Source: Cerrena zonata
Taxonomy: Eukaryota; Basidiomycota; Agaricomycetes; Polyporales; Cerrenaceae
Length of the DNA stretch: 64,000 bases
Direction: 5' to 3'
NCBI GenBank assembly: GCA_038087015.1
Contig: JASBNA010000028.1
Span: 310,001-374,000, forward strand
The notes under the pieces are model-generated. The model had not been told where the DNA came from. It saw only the letters and a program-made list of their open reading frames with translations, and made no database searches. Below are positions 1 through 9,180 of the stretch, piece after piece. Each line of letters begins with the position of its first letter. Within the stretch, counting starts at the first letter, position 1. A program made the translations under genes and the position numbers.

Positions 1-91
1 CTGCCCCAAGGAGATACCCAAAAATCTCAAAGATTATATCAAGCGGAAGCCTTGGAAACTGATTGAACAAGAAACCAACGTCAAACGACAT
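1..91 (-). CDS. F-box/LRR protein, 5' end only (runs off the window)
   Basis: Only the first 30 codons are in the window; the gene continues beyond base 1. The start is the ATG at 91..89 and an in-frame TAA lies upstream. The encoded residues are the same as the start of the complete gene at 3071-4822, including the F-box core FPRLPLDIIFEIF. The DNA is identical to that gene across the coding part. By family knowledge an F-box binds Skp1 in an SCF ubiquitin ligase; the substrate-binding part is not visible here. It is the second member of a close tandem pair. Whether the rest of the gene is intact cannot be judged. Confidence 0.7.
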   Translation of the reverse strand, partial: MSFDVGFLFNQFPRLPLDIIFEIFGYLLGA

Positions 92-184
92 TTCGCTGAC
101 GAACAAACCAAAAGGATAGAAAGATGATTAATTTGAACATTTTTATAACCCCATTTCAGCACTTTTTATTCTGCTTATCAGGAA
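1..184. repeat. Duplicated segment, copy 1 (partner at 4732-4915)
   Basis: Bases 1-184 match 4732-4915 at a fixed offset of 4731, apart from a few substitutions and a 2-base length change in the non-coding part. The match covers the F-box start codon, the first 30 codons and about 90 bp of upstream DNA, then stops abruptly. The left limit lies outside the window. This is a recent duplication, or gene conversion, of F-box gene 5' ends. Confidence 0.85.
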
Positions 185-1196
185 TTTTCATCAAAAAGAA
201 CAAAGTTTTTTCAGGAGTAATGGTTTTCGGTATGCCCTTTTTTCTTTAGTCTCTTCGATACTATAACTGATTAAGCCACGAGTCGAACATACAGTTGATG
301 TGCACAATATCCTGAATTTGTATGTAGTAAGACAACAAATGACTGTGAAAGATCAAATGAATTTTCGACAACATAATAATTATTGTTGGTGAGAAGCGTT
401 TCAATCTTTCAAATCGATTCTTGTCATTGACGATTTTGAATATCAATATCCTTATGGACGATTTTTTTTTTCTCTCAGATATTTGCAACCAATCCTCAAC
501 CTCCGACAAGCTTCATGTTTTAAGATAGTCTCACCTTCAAATACCCTTTTTGGCTAAATTTATTCTTTGATCTTTTCCTCACATTACAAGTCAAAATTTG
601 AATCAAAAGAGTTCAACTCTATCCATCAGGAACCATGAACAAATCGAAACCAATCTCCAAAGTGAAGGATTTACTGTAGGCATCTTTCACTCCATGCAGA
701 TTTAGTTGGATTCCTAACACACAAAGTAACAACTGTCCATAGACTAGTGTAAAGACTGGTATCTGTTAGAAAGCGCTTTGTGAAAATAGTGTCTTAAACC
801 GTCTAACATAATTGTAGAGGCTGTTGCAGTAAATAAAAACGATAAGAAGTCTTATGTATCATGAAAGGGCTTATTAGACTAATGCATGTGTTGGTCTTGG
901 TCGCTTCTTGCAAAAATATCAACAAGGAAGCATCTACACTATTAAAGTACACGTATAAAGCCTGGGATGCATCATTTGATTATCTGATACCCGCTGAGTA
1001 TATATAATTGAATTGAATGCAAAAACATTTATTAAATGATATTTATATTATAGACCAACTAATTCAGAAGTGGAACAACACCATAGAAAATCAACTATTG
1101 TTGATTCAGAAAACTTGAATCGTAACCCAATCACGTATCTAATATGCCCGTTGCAGGAATACTATTTTATGGATTCTCCAAAATTGCATGGACTCT
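92..1196. other. Intergenic region upstream of F-box copy 1
   Basis: About 1.1 kb without a convincing gene. The first 90 bp are the duplicated promoter segment. The rest is AT-rich, with only short open frames of biased composition. An 87-codon frame at 1070-1333 overlaps the 3' end of the gene on the other strand and is treated as chance. I see no tRNA, LTR or clear repeat. Confidence 0.4.
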
Positions 1197-2330
1197 TCAG
1201 TTTCTATTTTCTGGGGGAAGGTACTCGTTCAACATATCAAGAATCTTTTTATCCCTGTTTTTATCACGTTTTCCGGAAACTTCCAAATAAAGCCACGATA
1301 AAAGAGCTCTATGAGTATATTGAAAATCAATAACCTTATATTGAAACGGAAGCGTCATTTCCTTCCCGGGCTCTGGGATAACTGGTTTTCCATTATTAAA
1401 AAGCTTCTCAAGTTTTTCTTCATCAATTTCCAAAAAAATCGTGGTCATAAAGTTACTTATGATAGCACGAGGAGTCTTGCATGCAAGAAGATATTTAGTG
1501 ACTTGTCTTATGATTGACTTGAACCCACCATTGTTCTCCTTCACTTGGTTGCCTTCGACACAGTTTTCTAATTCAGGACCCTTAAATTCAATAAAAGATT
1601 TAATTTCCAGATTTTTCGTATCGCCAATTAAATGAAGGAAATCATCAGACTCTCCAACTTTTGGGAATCTAAAATTTTTAATCTGTGAGTAAATGAGGTC
1701 AGGCCGGGCTTCAAATTTTGAATCACCCAATTCAGCATTTCTAGTGGATTCCAATAAAGGTTCAAGTTTAAAGCCAGCAACTTCAAGTAACCCAAGCACT
1801 GGATCTCCGAAGTGAAGATTAAATAATTCCATACATTCTTTCTCTGTTTCCGGAAATTTTTTTTTGCCAATAAACTGAAATCCCAAACTGGCACATTCGA
1901 ATTTTCTAATGAAGTTTAACTTATTATCACGGATATTCTTTGCGTATCTATAGTGGAATTCATCCAAGCATTTAAAATTATCATCAGTCAACTGTTTATA
2001 AGTGGGAGTTGTTGCAAGCATTATTCTATTACTGACTGGAACTCCACGAGCACTTCTTCCACTGCTATCCTGATGTTCGAAGATAAAATACCGTCCATTC
2101 TTAGGAAAAGCTAGAAATGCTTGGTCACTTACTTCAAAAAGGGCCATACACACGACAGACAAAGTCTGTGGATTCACTACTTTCTTCATTGCATGGTGAA
2201 ATGCAATTCGTAATGTGTTAGTTTGATATGGGGTCTCATTTGAATCAATTTCGACGTTCTCGTATGTAGTATTGAAGTCTGTTACCTCTTTATGAAGCTT
2301 TGTAAGCACGTCTTTGGTTCCTGAAATCAT
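1197..2330 (-). CDS. Hypothetical protein with PD-(D/E)XK nuclease-like motif
   Basis: 377 aa, ATG at 2330, no membrane segment and no signal peptide. I do not recognise a named family. The middle of the protein has the layout of a PD-(D/E)XK restriction-endonuclease-like core: RPD at residues 209-211, then a hydrophobic strand ending in IEFKG with E248 and K250, then a helix containing Q276 (IRQVTKYLLA), then another strand (RAIISNF). This order D...ExK...Q is the family signature, so a nuclease fold is an inference from motif spacing only. The gene sits between the two F-box gene copies in a block with no conserved housekeeping genes, which suggests an accessory or expanding family. It may be inactive or act in something other than DNA cleavage. 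Confidence 0.6.
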   Translation of the reverse strand: MISGTKDVLTKLHKEVTDFNTTYENVEIDSNETPYQTNTLRIAFHHAMKKVVNPQTLSVVCMALFEVSDQAFLAFPKNGRYFIFEHQDSSGRSARGVPVSNRIMLATTPTYKQLTDDNFKCLDEFHYRYAKNIRDNKLNFIRKFECASLGFQFIGKKKFPETEKECMELFNLHFGDPVLGLLEVAGFKLEPLLESTRNAELGDSKFEARPDLIYSQIKNFRFPKVGESDDFLHLIGDTKNLEIKSFIEFKGPELENCVEGNQVKENNGGFKSIIRQVTKYLLACKTPRAIISNFMTTIFLEIDEEKLEKLFNNGKPVIPEPGKEMTLPFQYKVIDFQYTHRALLSWLYLEVSGKRDKNRDKKILDMLNEYLPPENRN

Positions 2331-3070
2331 GCTGATTGTAACAATTTACAGTATTATATAAAAAGAATGAAATGTAATAGATGAAATGAATTGTGACGAA
2401 TTACTGCAATTTTTATAGACAGTTTTTTTCATTTGTGGTTGAATAAATGGGTATTTGTGGTTTTGATGCAAAAAAATGGATATCTTCATTTTCGGCTGCG
2501 AAAAAGAAAATAATCCTCATTTCACCAAATATAAATTTAACCAAGACTGGAAATATTGGCTTCTATCAAGAGAAGAGATACGAAAGCTGTAGAGCAACTT
2601 GGGGGATTTTCTGTGAGTATGTCGTAGTAAGTGAGTATTGTAAGGGAAAAGATTTTGAAAGATTAACGATAATTTTCTCTCTGTTTACCGAATCAGAACC
2701 GCTGAAAGAGTAATTAGGAGGAATATTCTTGTTATTAAGGACAGGCAAAAAAAAAGTCAGCGAACTGCACCAGTTAACTTCAAAATTTTAAAGACTCACC
2801 CAGTAAATGGTGTACCCTTCAGGATTCTTAATCTTCAAATGAAATTAATAAAAAAGTGATTAACAACAAGCATCAACTATTTAAGTATACAAAAGGGTCA
2901 CTTCGATATATCATGAGCATTTCTTCAACCACTGGATCTGAGAATGACTAGGTAAAAAAAATTGTTTAGTGTTTTATCTCGTTGAGCTAGAAACCTGGCC
3001 AGCAACGCTTTCGTTGTAATGAAAGCTCCTGTGATGAACTCCACCGGGCTTATATAACAGAAATGATAGA
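2331..3070. other. Intergenic region between the nuclease-like and F-box genes
   Basis: 740 bp of AT-rich DNA. An 88-codon ATG frame at 2447-2713 on the plus strand has no recognisable similarity and low-complexity composition, so I do not call it a gene. The part just right of 2330 would hold the promoter of the nuclease-like gene. The part near 3000-3070 would hold the 3' end of the F-box transcript. Confidence 0.4.
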
Positions 3071-4822
3071 CTAAGAAAATTCATGAAAGGGCCCTTCCGG
3101 GAATGTTATATATTTGATTTTATCATCAAAGTATGAATTATGGATCGACAAATCGTTAAATGGCGTTATATATAAATCAAGCTCGCATAGTTTTGATGTG
3201 AAAAACTTCAGGTGCAAGGGAATCAGTTCAAGATTATCATTACATACCAAATCCAACTTGTATACATTAGGAGGCACACAAACCAGATCATCAATTCTAA
3301 ATAAGTGATTGTCTGATAAGTCGATTCGTCTTAAGTTAGAATACACCTTGTTCTGTCTCTCATTGAAAATGGGGGCGTCCTCAGTAATCTCTGACAAGTC
3401 GCAACCACATAAGTTTAAGTATTTCAAGCTCACTGGAGGAAACCAAGACCGTAAACTTGAGATTGAGTTATATTTTAAAACAATAGATTCCAAGTAGACC
3501 AAATCTATCCAACGAATGTCACCTCCTTCGTATTCAAGTAAGTCGTGGAGTCTGTCACCGCTCAAGTCGAGCTCTCTCAAGAATGGTGGAAATTCCAATA
3601 TACTTAAGCTTCCAATCCTACAACTTGCCAAATTGAGCCTTCTCAAGTACTTTGGAAACTGAATTCGTTTCGGGGAATCTTCAAATGCACTAAACTGAGC
3701 GCTGTAACAATAAACCATATTTAATTCATCCAAAGTCTGTGGTAAATTGTTTAAAAAAGCCAAGGACGAAAATTCAAGATCAAATAATTCAAGATGCCTG
3801 AGGTTTGCGGGCCATCCAATAGAGTCAAGTTGCTTTAAGATACGATCATCAACATTGCAGCGTGTGAACTTCATTGATTCCAACGAATGAGGCCATACGA
3901 CAGAACGATTTGTATTTTCATCTTCTGTATGTACGCTCAATAAAACCATGTTATTCATTTCAAATCTTTTAAGAGTTCGAGGAAGTTTCTGAACGTTCAA
4001 CTCGATCATGCAAGTAGTTTGATATCTGAAAATAACTAGCGTCTTCAAATTCGATGGAAGAAAGTCGTAAAGATATTCCATTCTAGGCTTGTGACTGAGA
4101 TGTTCATCCAGATTAAATATTGTTATATTCTCAACTGAGTCAGGTAATACCAAGGTTGAAAAATCGATATTGCTACAATAAGAAAGTTCAAAGGTCTTCA
4201 AACCTGGAGGAAATTGAAGTTTTGACCAATCGTTCAATTTCGTCCCCCCAACTCTTAAAAGCTGAAGATCTTTCCATTTCAAAAGAAACCCACCGTCTGA
4301 TTGACTGAAGTAGGGTTCGATGGAATAAAGCTTTGCCCAATGAACATTTGGAAAGCTATCGACTAGAAAGTCAAAATCTTGATCAAGCTCGCTCAAGTCG
4401 AACCAGAGCTGGCTAACTTTTTTGAAAAAACTGGAAGCATATTTTTTAAAATAAGAGTTCGAAGTGAGTCTTTTTGGATTTTTATCTCTTAGAGTTAGTC
4501 TTGGGGGGATGATATCTGGATTGGAATCTAAAAAGTCTTCAATTCCAACTTCTAGATAGAAATTCCATTGAGCCAGATAGTACAGCCACCAGGATAGCTT
4601 AACGGGGAATGGATCCTGTTTAAGGTATGGCCTCGGATAAAAATCAAAAACCATCCTTCCTTTAAAGAAGCTGTCAATCACGGCTTTGCGGGATCCTGAC
4701 TTCTTGAGACAAATGAAGCACTTCAATACATCTGCCCCAAGGAGATACCCAAAAATCTCAAAGATTATATCAAGCGGAAGCCTTGGAAACTGATTGAACA
4801 AGAAACCAACGTCAAACGACAT
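3071..4822 (-). CDS. F-box / leucine-rich-repeat protein
   Basis: 583 aa from the ATG at 4822; an in-frame TAA lies upstream, so an apparent further start at 4837 is a TTG and not used. Residues about 12-42 (FPRLPLDIIFEIFGYLL...) form an F-box. The rest is a series of irregular leucine-rich repeats, seen as recurring LxxLxLxxC/N units such as LKYLNLCGCDLSEI and LRRIDLSDNHLFRI. The family usually recruits substrates to SCF (Skp1-cullin-F-box) ubiquitin ligases, with the LRR as the binding surface. Its first 30 codons and proximal promoter are duplicated at 1-184. LRR-type F-box genes tend to expand in yeasts, so a rapidly evolving specificity is plausible. The substrate is unknown. Confidence 0.82.
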   Translation of the reverse strand: MSFDVGFLFNQFPRLPLDIIFEIFGYLLGADVLKCFICLKKSGSRKAVIDSFFKGRMVFDFYPRPYLKQDPFPVKLSWWLYYLAQWNFYLEVGIEDFLDSNPDIIPPRLTLRDKNPKRLTSNSYFKKYASSFFKKVSQLWFDLSELDQDFDFLVDSFPNVHWAKLYSIEPYFSQSDGGFLLKWKDLQLLRVGGTKLNDWSKLQFPPGLKTFELSYCSNIDFSTLVLPDSVENITIFNLDEHLSHKPRMEYLYDFLPSNLKTLVIFRYQTTCMIELNVQKLPRTLKRFEMNNMVLLSVHTEDENTNRSVVWPHSLESMKFTRCNVDDRILKQLDSIGWPANLRHLELFDLEFSSLAFLNNLPQTLDELNMVYCYSAQFSAFEDSPKRIQFPKYLRRLNLASCRIGSLSILEFPPFLRELDLSGDRLHDLLEYEGGDIRWIDLVYLESIVLKYNSISSLRSWFPPVSLKYLNLCGCDLSEITEDAPIFNERQNKVYSNLRRIDLSDNHLFRIDDLVCVPPNVYKLDLVCNDNLELIPLHLKFFTSKLCELDLYITPFNDLSIHNSYFDDKIKYITFPEGPFHEFS

Positions 4823-4915
4823 TTCGGTGACGAACAAACCAAAAGGATAGAAAAATAATTAATTTGAACATTTATAACCCCATTTCAGCACTTTTTATTC
4901 TGCTTATCAGGAGTT
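4732..4915. repeat. Duplicated segment, copy 2 (partner at 1-184)
   Basis: Matches bases 1-184 nearly exactly. It contains the ATG and F-box codons of the complete gene plus about 90 bp of promoter. Similarity is lost beyond about 4915. Confidence 0.85.
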
Positions 4916-4989
4916 TCCTGGGAAAACCAAAAAGTTCTTGAGTTATGCCATCTGCTAATATGAGTATGGTTCTGGCAAATCAAGCTGAC

Positions 4990-5091
4990 AGCATTTACAT
5001 AATTGCAGCCAACAGCCAACAGCATTTACATAATTGCAGCCAACAGCCAACAGCATTTACATAATTGCAGCCAACAGCCAACAGCCAACAG
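4990..5091. repeat. 31-bp tandem repeat, three copies plus a partial
   Basis: Three exact copies of a 31-bp unit begin at 4990, 5021 and 5052, followed by part of a fourth (the CAACAGC portion). The unit itself contains a small CAACAGC repeat. It lies between the F-box gene promoter and SMT3, about 180 bp before the SMT3 start. No function is evident. Confidence 0.9.
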
Positions 5092-5268
5092 TGGAGCCAA
5101 CCAATTCCCGTTTTGGGACTCTTTTCATACATCCGTGCCGCAGCACGAGAAACGAACCAAAAAAAAAACAAAAAAAAAATAAATAAAATTAAACCTTTCT
5201 CAACAGAAGGCAAAAAAATGAAAAGCAAAACAATCTTCAAAACCAACTAGTTAATACAACAATCAATC

Positions 5269-5541
5269 ATGTCCGACGAACCAAAGGGAGAAAAATCCGA
5301 TACTCATATCAACTTGAAAGTCAGTGATGGTAGTGCTGAAATTTTTTTCAAAATTAAACGTAGTACTCCAATGAAAAGATTAATGGAAGCTTTTTGTAAA
5401 AGACAAGGTAAACAAATGGAAAGTTTAAGATTTTTAATTGATGGTACTAGAGTTAGTCCTGATAATACTCCAGACGATTTAGATTTAGAAGATGGAGATG
5501 TCATTGAAGCCCATCGTGAACAAGTTGGTGGTTCTTTTTAA
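5269..5541 (+). CDS. SMT3: SUMO (Smt3) precursor
   Basis: 90 aa ubiquitin-like protein, the usual length for yeast SUMO. After a short charged tail, residues about 15-88 form the beta-grasp domain with [18 protein letters not shown], the RFLIDGTRV strand and [13 protein letters not shown]. It ends in GG-SF: residues 87-88 are the diglycine exposed when the Ulp1-type protease removes the last two residues. The mature protein is conjugated to lysines through E1 Aos1-Uba2 and E2 Ubc9 in the nucleus and at septins. No intron is seen. The 5' region has A-rich tracts, common in highly expressed yeast genes. Confidence 0.97.
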   Translation: MSDEPKGEKSDTHINLKVSDGSAEIFFKIKRSTPMKRLMEAFCKRQGKQMESLRFLIDGTRVSPDNTPDDLDLEDGDVIEAHREQVGGSF

Positions 5542-5778
5542 TGTATCTAATTTAATATATGTATAATTTAAGTTAATAACTGTAAAATATTAATATCAAT
5601 TACGTGACCGATTCTCTCATGCTGAATTTCTCCAGCATAAACAACCACCTTCTCCTATTAAGTCAAAGAATCTTGACGGTTGCAAAAAGAAATTGAAAAC
5701 TGAAAGTATTCATCTCCTGGTAGGATTAATGTCGTCATGAAAAGAGTTCCGATCCTTCTGTCAAAAAAAGAAAAACAA

Positions 5779-5970
5779 ACCGACCAGATCGAAAGTCGCA
5801 CAGAAAACCGACCAGGTCGGAAAAGGCGCAGTGGGGGCGCCGGTGGCTCCCGGTGGAGGGCCCCAGCCAATCTGACCAAACACCCGCACACCAAACCCCT
5901 TCACCGGTTCATCCCGCCCCCTGAGTTTATCCGAGGAACCAAACCCCGGCCTACCTTCTGTTTTTGGCGA
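5779..5970. promoter_or_regulatory. GC-rich upstream region with repeated CCGACCAG and CCCCT boxes
   Basis: A compact GC-rich patch in AT-rich surroundings, lying 120-310 bp before the small Cys-rich gene. It has a 13-bp near-direct repeat (accgaccagatcg at 5779-5791, accgaccaggtcg at 5807-5819) and CCCCT boxes at about 5896 and 5918, which resemble the stress-response element. A CCAAT box follows near 5870. A TATA box (tataaaag, 6028-6035) precedes the start codon at 6090. Together these suggest an inducible promoter; which factors bind is not known. Confidence 0.5.
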
Positions 5971-6089
5971 CAAAAAAAAGCGGATGACTTCATTCGGCTC
6001 GATGGATGTGTCAAGTTCTAATCACACTATAAAAGCTAGTTTTATCTTCTTGTTTCACCATTAGTTTTTTATCAAATCATAATTAAATA

Positions 6090-6278
6090 ATGTGTAAATC
6101 AGCAATTTGTTCAATTTGTCACCATAAGAGTTGGGTAGGATGTGGTCAACATAAGGAGTCAATCATGAGTATTACTCCAAAGGACCAATGGTGTACCTGT
6201 GAAGCTTTGGAAGGGGAAGGAGATGAATTTCCTCCAAAGGCCGGTACTGGATTCGCCAGAAAAACCAGTTCTGATTAA
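6090..6278 (+). CDS. Small conserved Cys-rich protein
   Basis: 62 aa, ATG at 6090, preceded by a TATA box at 6028-6035. It opens MCKSAICSICHHKSW and continues VGCGQHKESIM, then WCTCE. Five or more cysteines and two histidines are concentrated in the first 40 residues, as in the short fungal proteins with the pattern C-x4-C-x2-C-x(6,8)-CGxH. The layout suggests metal binding, but no function has been assigned that I can name with confidence. The tail after residue 40 is acidic, then basic. Its promoter contains stress-type CCCCT boxes. Confidence 0.75.
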   Translation: MCKSAICSICHHKSWVGCGQHKESIMSITPKDQWCTCEALEGEGDEFPPKAGTGFARKTSSD

Positions 6279-6290
6279 TCAATTGGGTGT

Positions 6291-6343
6291 TAGCGTTTGT
6301 TAGTGTTTGTTAGTGTTTGTTAGTGTTTGTTAGTGTTTGTTAG
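6291..6343. repeat. 10-bp tandem repeat (tagtgtttgt), five units
   Basis: One variant unit (tagcgtttgt) and four exact units of tagtgtttgt, just 13 bp after the stop codon of the small Cys-rich gene, so probably in its 3' UTR. Confidence 0.9.
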
Positions 6344-6662
6344 ATGATTACGGTGTTTACGGTTACGGTGTTTATGTTAGTTTGTATAAAGATGAATAAA
6401 CGATGTTGTATACTTATCTGTAGATCTGGCGTGCTTCAAGAAACCTCCGTACATTTATATTTTTTTTTTTGATATCAAAGGGCCCGTGCACCACAAAAAG
6501 TTGGAGGTACCGATTTTTGACCGGTTGTTGGGGTACACTTTGAAATCAACTACTTCTTCTTTCTAAACTTCAACACAATTGAACAGCCCCAGGCTTCTAT
6601 GGTATATCAATAGAATCAATCCATTTCTGATACTCATTACATTGAACCTCTCGACCCCCGCC

Positions 6663-6726
6663 GTTATTGACTCGTTATTGACTCGATATTGACTCGATAT
6701 TGACTCGATATTGACTCGATATTGAC
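6663..6726. repeat. 11-bp tandem repeat (gatattgactc), six units
   Basis: Two units of gttattgactc, then three of gatattgactc and a partial sixth. The 11-bp period is close to one helical turn, so any protein bound to the repeat would face the same side of the DNA. It lies about 300 bp upstream of the PSP1-like gene in a 740-bp intergenic space. Confidence 0.9.
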
Positions 6727-7021
6727 ATATTCTTGCTGGCTCTTGCTGGGATTTCACTGGTTTTTTAAGCGTTACCTGTTTGCCGCTGTGTACCTATTAT
6801 CTGGTATAAGGTTATACTTTTAGATTCAAGGATCTTGTTAAGTGTCTAGTTTTGCTGCTTATTCTAGTTTATTGCCCGCTGAAAAATACTCCAGACCTCG
6901 CTATATTCAAGTGCTTTATTTTTGTTCCCCCACACGTAGACTCCACTCAATTCGGTCACTTTTAAATTTCAACAGTTTTTTCTATTATTTTTCATATTCG
7001 ATCATTACTTACCATTAAATA

Positions 7022-8785
7022 ATGAATTTCAATTATCCAGATTTCTTGAATAATCCGAATTCGGGTAATAATCAATCGAAAAATCAAAATGATCAACCAA
7101 TTCAAGAAGATCCATTAAATAACAATCATTTTAATGATATTCTATTTAAAAAATTATCGAATTTAGAACTTGATCCAAATGTTCAACAGCCTCAACATAA
7201 TTATCAATATTTTGATAATCAATACAATTATTCAAATGAAGATAAAATGTATTTAAATACTCATCCTCCATTTGCTTCTAATTTTAACTTTCAATTTCTA
7301 CCAGAATCTTTTAATTTACCTTTAGAATTACAAGGTGGTATAGGTACAATTTCTTCCAGAAGGCCCTCTTATGCTGCTGAATCTTTCACTAGATCTTTCA
7401 TAACTCCACCCCCTTCAAATTCTTTAGATATTCAAAATCCAAAAAATTCTTTGGCATCGTTTGCTGCAGCTAATAATTTTAATAACCTACCTCAACAACT
7501 TCTGCAACAGCAACAGCAGCAACAGCAGCAACAGCAACAACAACAGCAACAACAGCAACAACAACAACAGCAGCGTCGTCCAAGTCAACTAGTCAACTTT
7601 ACTTCATACTCCAATGAACCAAAAGATTTAATTAAATTAGAAAATGGACTCATTTTAAAAGATCAATACATAATGGCTTCACAAGATTTAAGAAACCTTT
7701 TCAATAAAACAACAAAATACTTTCAAGATGTTAATTTAAGTCAAACGATTATAAATAATTTGAAGACCTTATTAAATAATCCAACAATTATCAAATTGAT
7801 TAACTTTATTAAGAATTTAAACAACTTAAATTTCAATAATAAAATGCTCTGTCTAGTTATCAATAAAAATGGGAAGTTTGATTTACTAAGTTATCCAAAT
7901 AATTCCAATATTTTTCTACAAAAAAATGATTTAGTTATTGTTGATGGTGATAGAGGGAAAGATTTAGTAATGATATTAGAACCTTTTATTAATCTAAATT
8001 TTGCCATCTTATTTAATTTTTTGAAAAAATTTGAACATTTGAAATCATTAACCATTATTGATAATCAAAATATTTCAATTAAGAAAAATTCTGGTGGTAC
8101 CCATTCAACTTTAATAAATGCATCGTCAATAATTAATAATCATTCAAATGAAGATAATGAATTCATTATAACTCTTCCAACAAAACAAGTATTGAGGTTT
8201 GCAACTCCAAAAGAAATTCATAAAATAAGTGGCAAATTCTTAGAAGAGAAAAAAGCTTATATTACTTGCTTTAACAAAATAAAAGAATTAAATTTGAATA
8301 ATGATTTAGAATTAATTAATGTTGAATATCAATCAGATTTTAAAAAATTAATCTTTTATTATTTTGCTAATTTTAAAAGAATTGATTTTAGAAATTTAAT
8401 CAAAGAATTATTTAAAATTTATAAAACTAGAATTTGGTTATGTGCGGTTTTACCATTTAATAAACCAAAATTGTTTGTCATTGGTAATTTGAAATCATTA
8501 CCTTCAAATAATGATTCAATAGTTCCAAAAGAATATGATTTATCAAATGAGCAAATCTTAAATTTTTCAATTAATGAATTTAATAATTTAAATGATTCAA
8601 ATTATTTCCACCTGAAAAATTTATTCTACTTAATTAATCATTTAGAAAATGAAATTAATGGAAATTTTTACGGGTTTAATGATATTAATTCAAATGATAA
8701 CGTTAATGTCAATATCAATATTAATCCTACAACCCCAAATAATAGAAATATAATTCCAAACTTTAATCCCTTTGGTGATTCATAG
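7022..8785 (+). CDS. PSP1: PSP1-like C-terminal domain protein
   Basis: 587 aa, ATG at 7022. The first 180 residues are Asn/Gln/Ser-rich and disordered, with a long polyglutamine run coded by mixed CAA/CAG at about 7505-7573. The C-terminal half contains the PSP1 C-terminal region: NDLVIVDGDRGKDL, LRFATPKEIHKIS, a long linker and KKLIFYYFANFKRIDFR, ending in TRIWLCAV. In S. cerevisiae Psp1 is a low-complexity protein first found as a suppressor of DNA polymerase alpha mutations, with a paralogue of unclear role. The bacterial domain relatives are associated with RNA and membrane processes. The protein is shorter than the 841-aa S. cerevisiae Psp1, mostly by a smaller N-terminal part. Confidence 0.8.
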   Translation: MNFNYPDFLNNPNSGNNQSKNQNDQPIQEDPLNNNHFNDILFKKLSNLELDPNVQQPQHNYQYFDNQYNYSNEDKMYLNTHPPFASNFNFQFLPESFNLPLELQGGIGTISSRRPSYAAESFTRSFITPPPSNSLDIQNPKNSLASFAAANNFNNLPQQLLQQQQQQQQQQQQQQQQQQQQQQQRRPSQLVNFTSYSNEPKDLIKLENGLILKDQYIMASQDLRNLFNKTTKYFQDVNLSQTIINNLKTLLNNPTIIKLINFIKNLNNLNFNNKMLCLVINKNGKFDLLSYPNNSNIFLQKNDLVIVDGDRGKDLVMILEPFINLNFAILFNFLKKFEHLKSLTIIDNQNISIKKNSGGTHSTLINASSIINNHSNEDNEFIITLPTKQVLRFATPKEIHKISGKFLEEKKAYITCFNKIKELNLNNDLELINVEYQSDFKKLIFYYFANFKRIDFRNLIKELFKIYKTRIWLCAVLPFNKPKLFVIGNLKSLPSNNDSIVPKEYDLSNEQILNFSINEFNNLNDSNYFHLKNLFYLINHLENEINGNFYGFNDINSNDNVNVNININPTTPNNRNIIPNFNPFGDS

Positions 8786-8860
8786 ACCCTTTTACGAATT
8801 TAGATTATAGATTATGATGTTATGATTGACAATTTGCCTTTGTCAAACTTTCTCCTTTTA

Positions 8861-8946
8861 TCCTTTCTTTCTTTCTTTCTTTCTTTCTTTCCTTCCTTCC
8901 TTCCTTCCTTCCTTCCTTCCTTCCTTCCTTCTTCCTTTCTTTCTTC
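8861..8946. repeat. Pyrimidine microsatellite (tttc)n/(ttcc)n
   Basis: A run of ctt/tcc tetranucleotides on the plus strand changes from tttc units to ttcc units. It lies just after the PSP1-like gene and could form triplex-type structure. Confidence 0.9.
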
Positions 8947-9180
8947 TCCCTCTCGTGATCCTTGTTACATTATATAAATAGTTATTAAAAAAACAATTGT
9001 TTCTGTATTTAATTGGTTAATATACACTTCGTCTACTGAAAAATCGTGGGGAAACATCCGTACATCAAAACAACCTCCGGACATCCCAAAAACTCCCATC
9101 CACGGCAGAATGTTAACAACACCGTTGCGAATAAAAGCATATAGCGATATCAACGAATTACGATTGATTTGCCAGGAAGT

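Noticed and set aside
1070..1333. 87-codon frame on the plus strand
   Set aside because: Overlaps the 3' end of the nuclease-like gene antisense and has no independent support.
2447..2713. 88-codon ATG frame
   Set aside because: Low-complexity composition, no recognisable motif, and close to an AT-rich promoter; not enough to call a gene.
5737..6021. 94-codon frame through the GC-rich patch
   Set aside because: Reads Arg/Pro-rich because of the base composition, and covers the promoter and TATA box region of the small Cys-rich gene.
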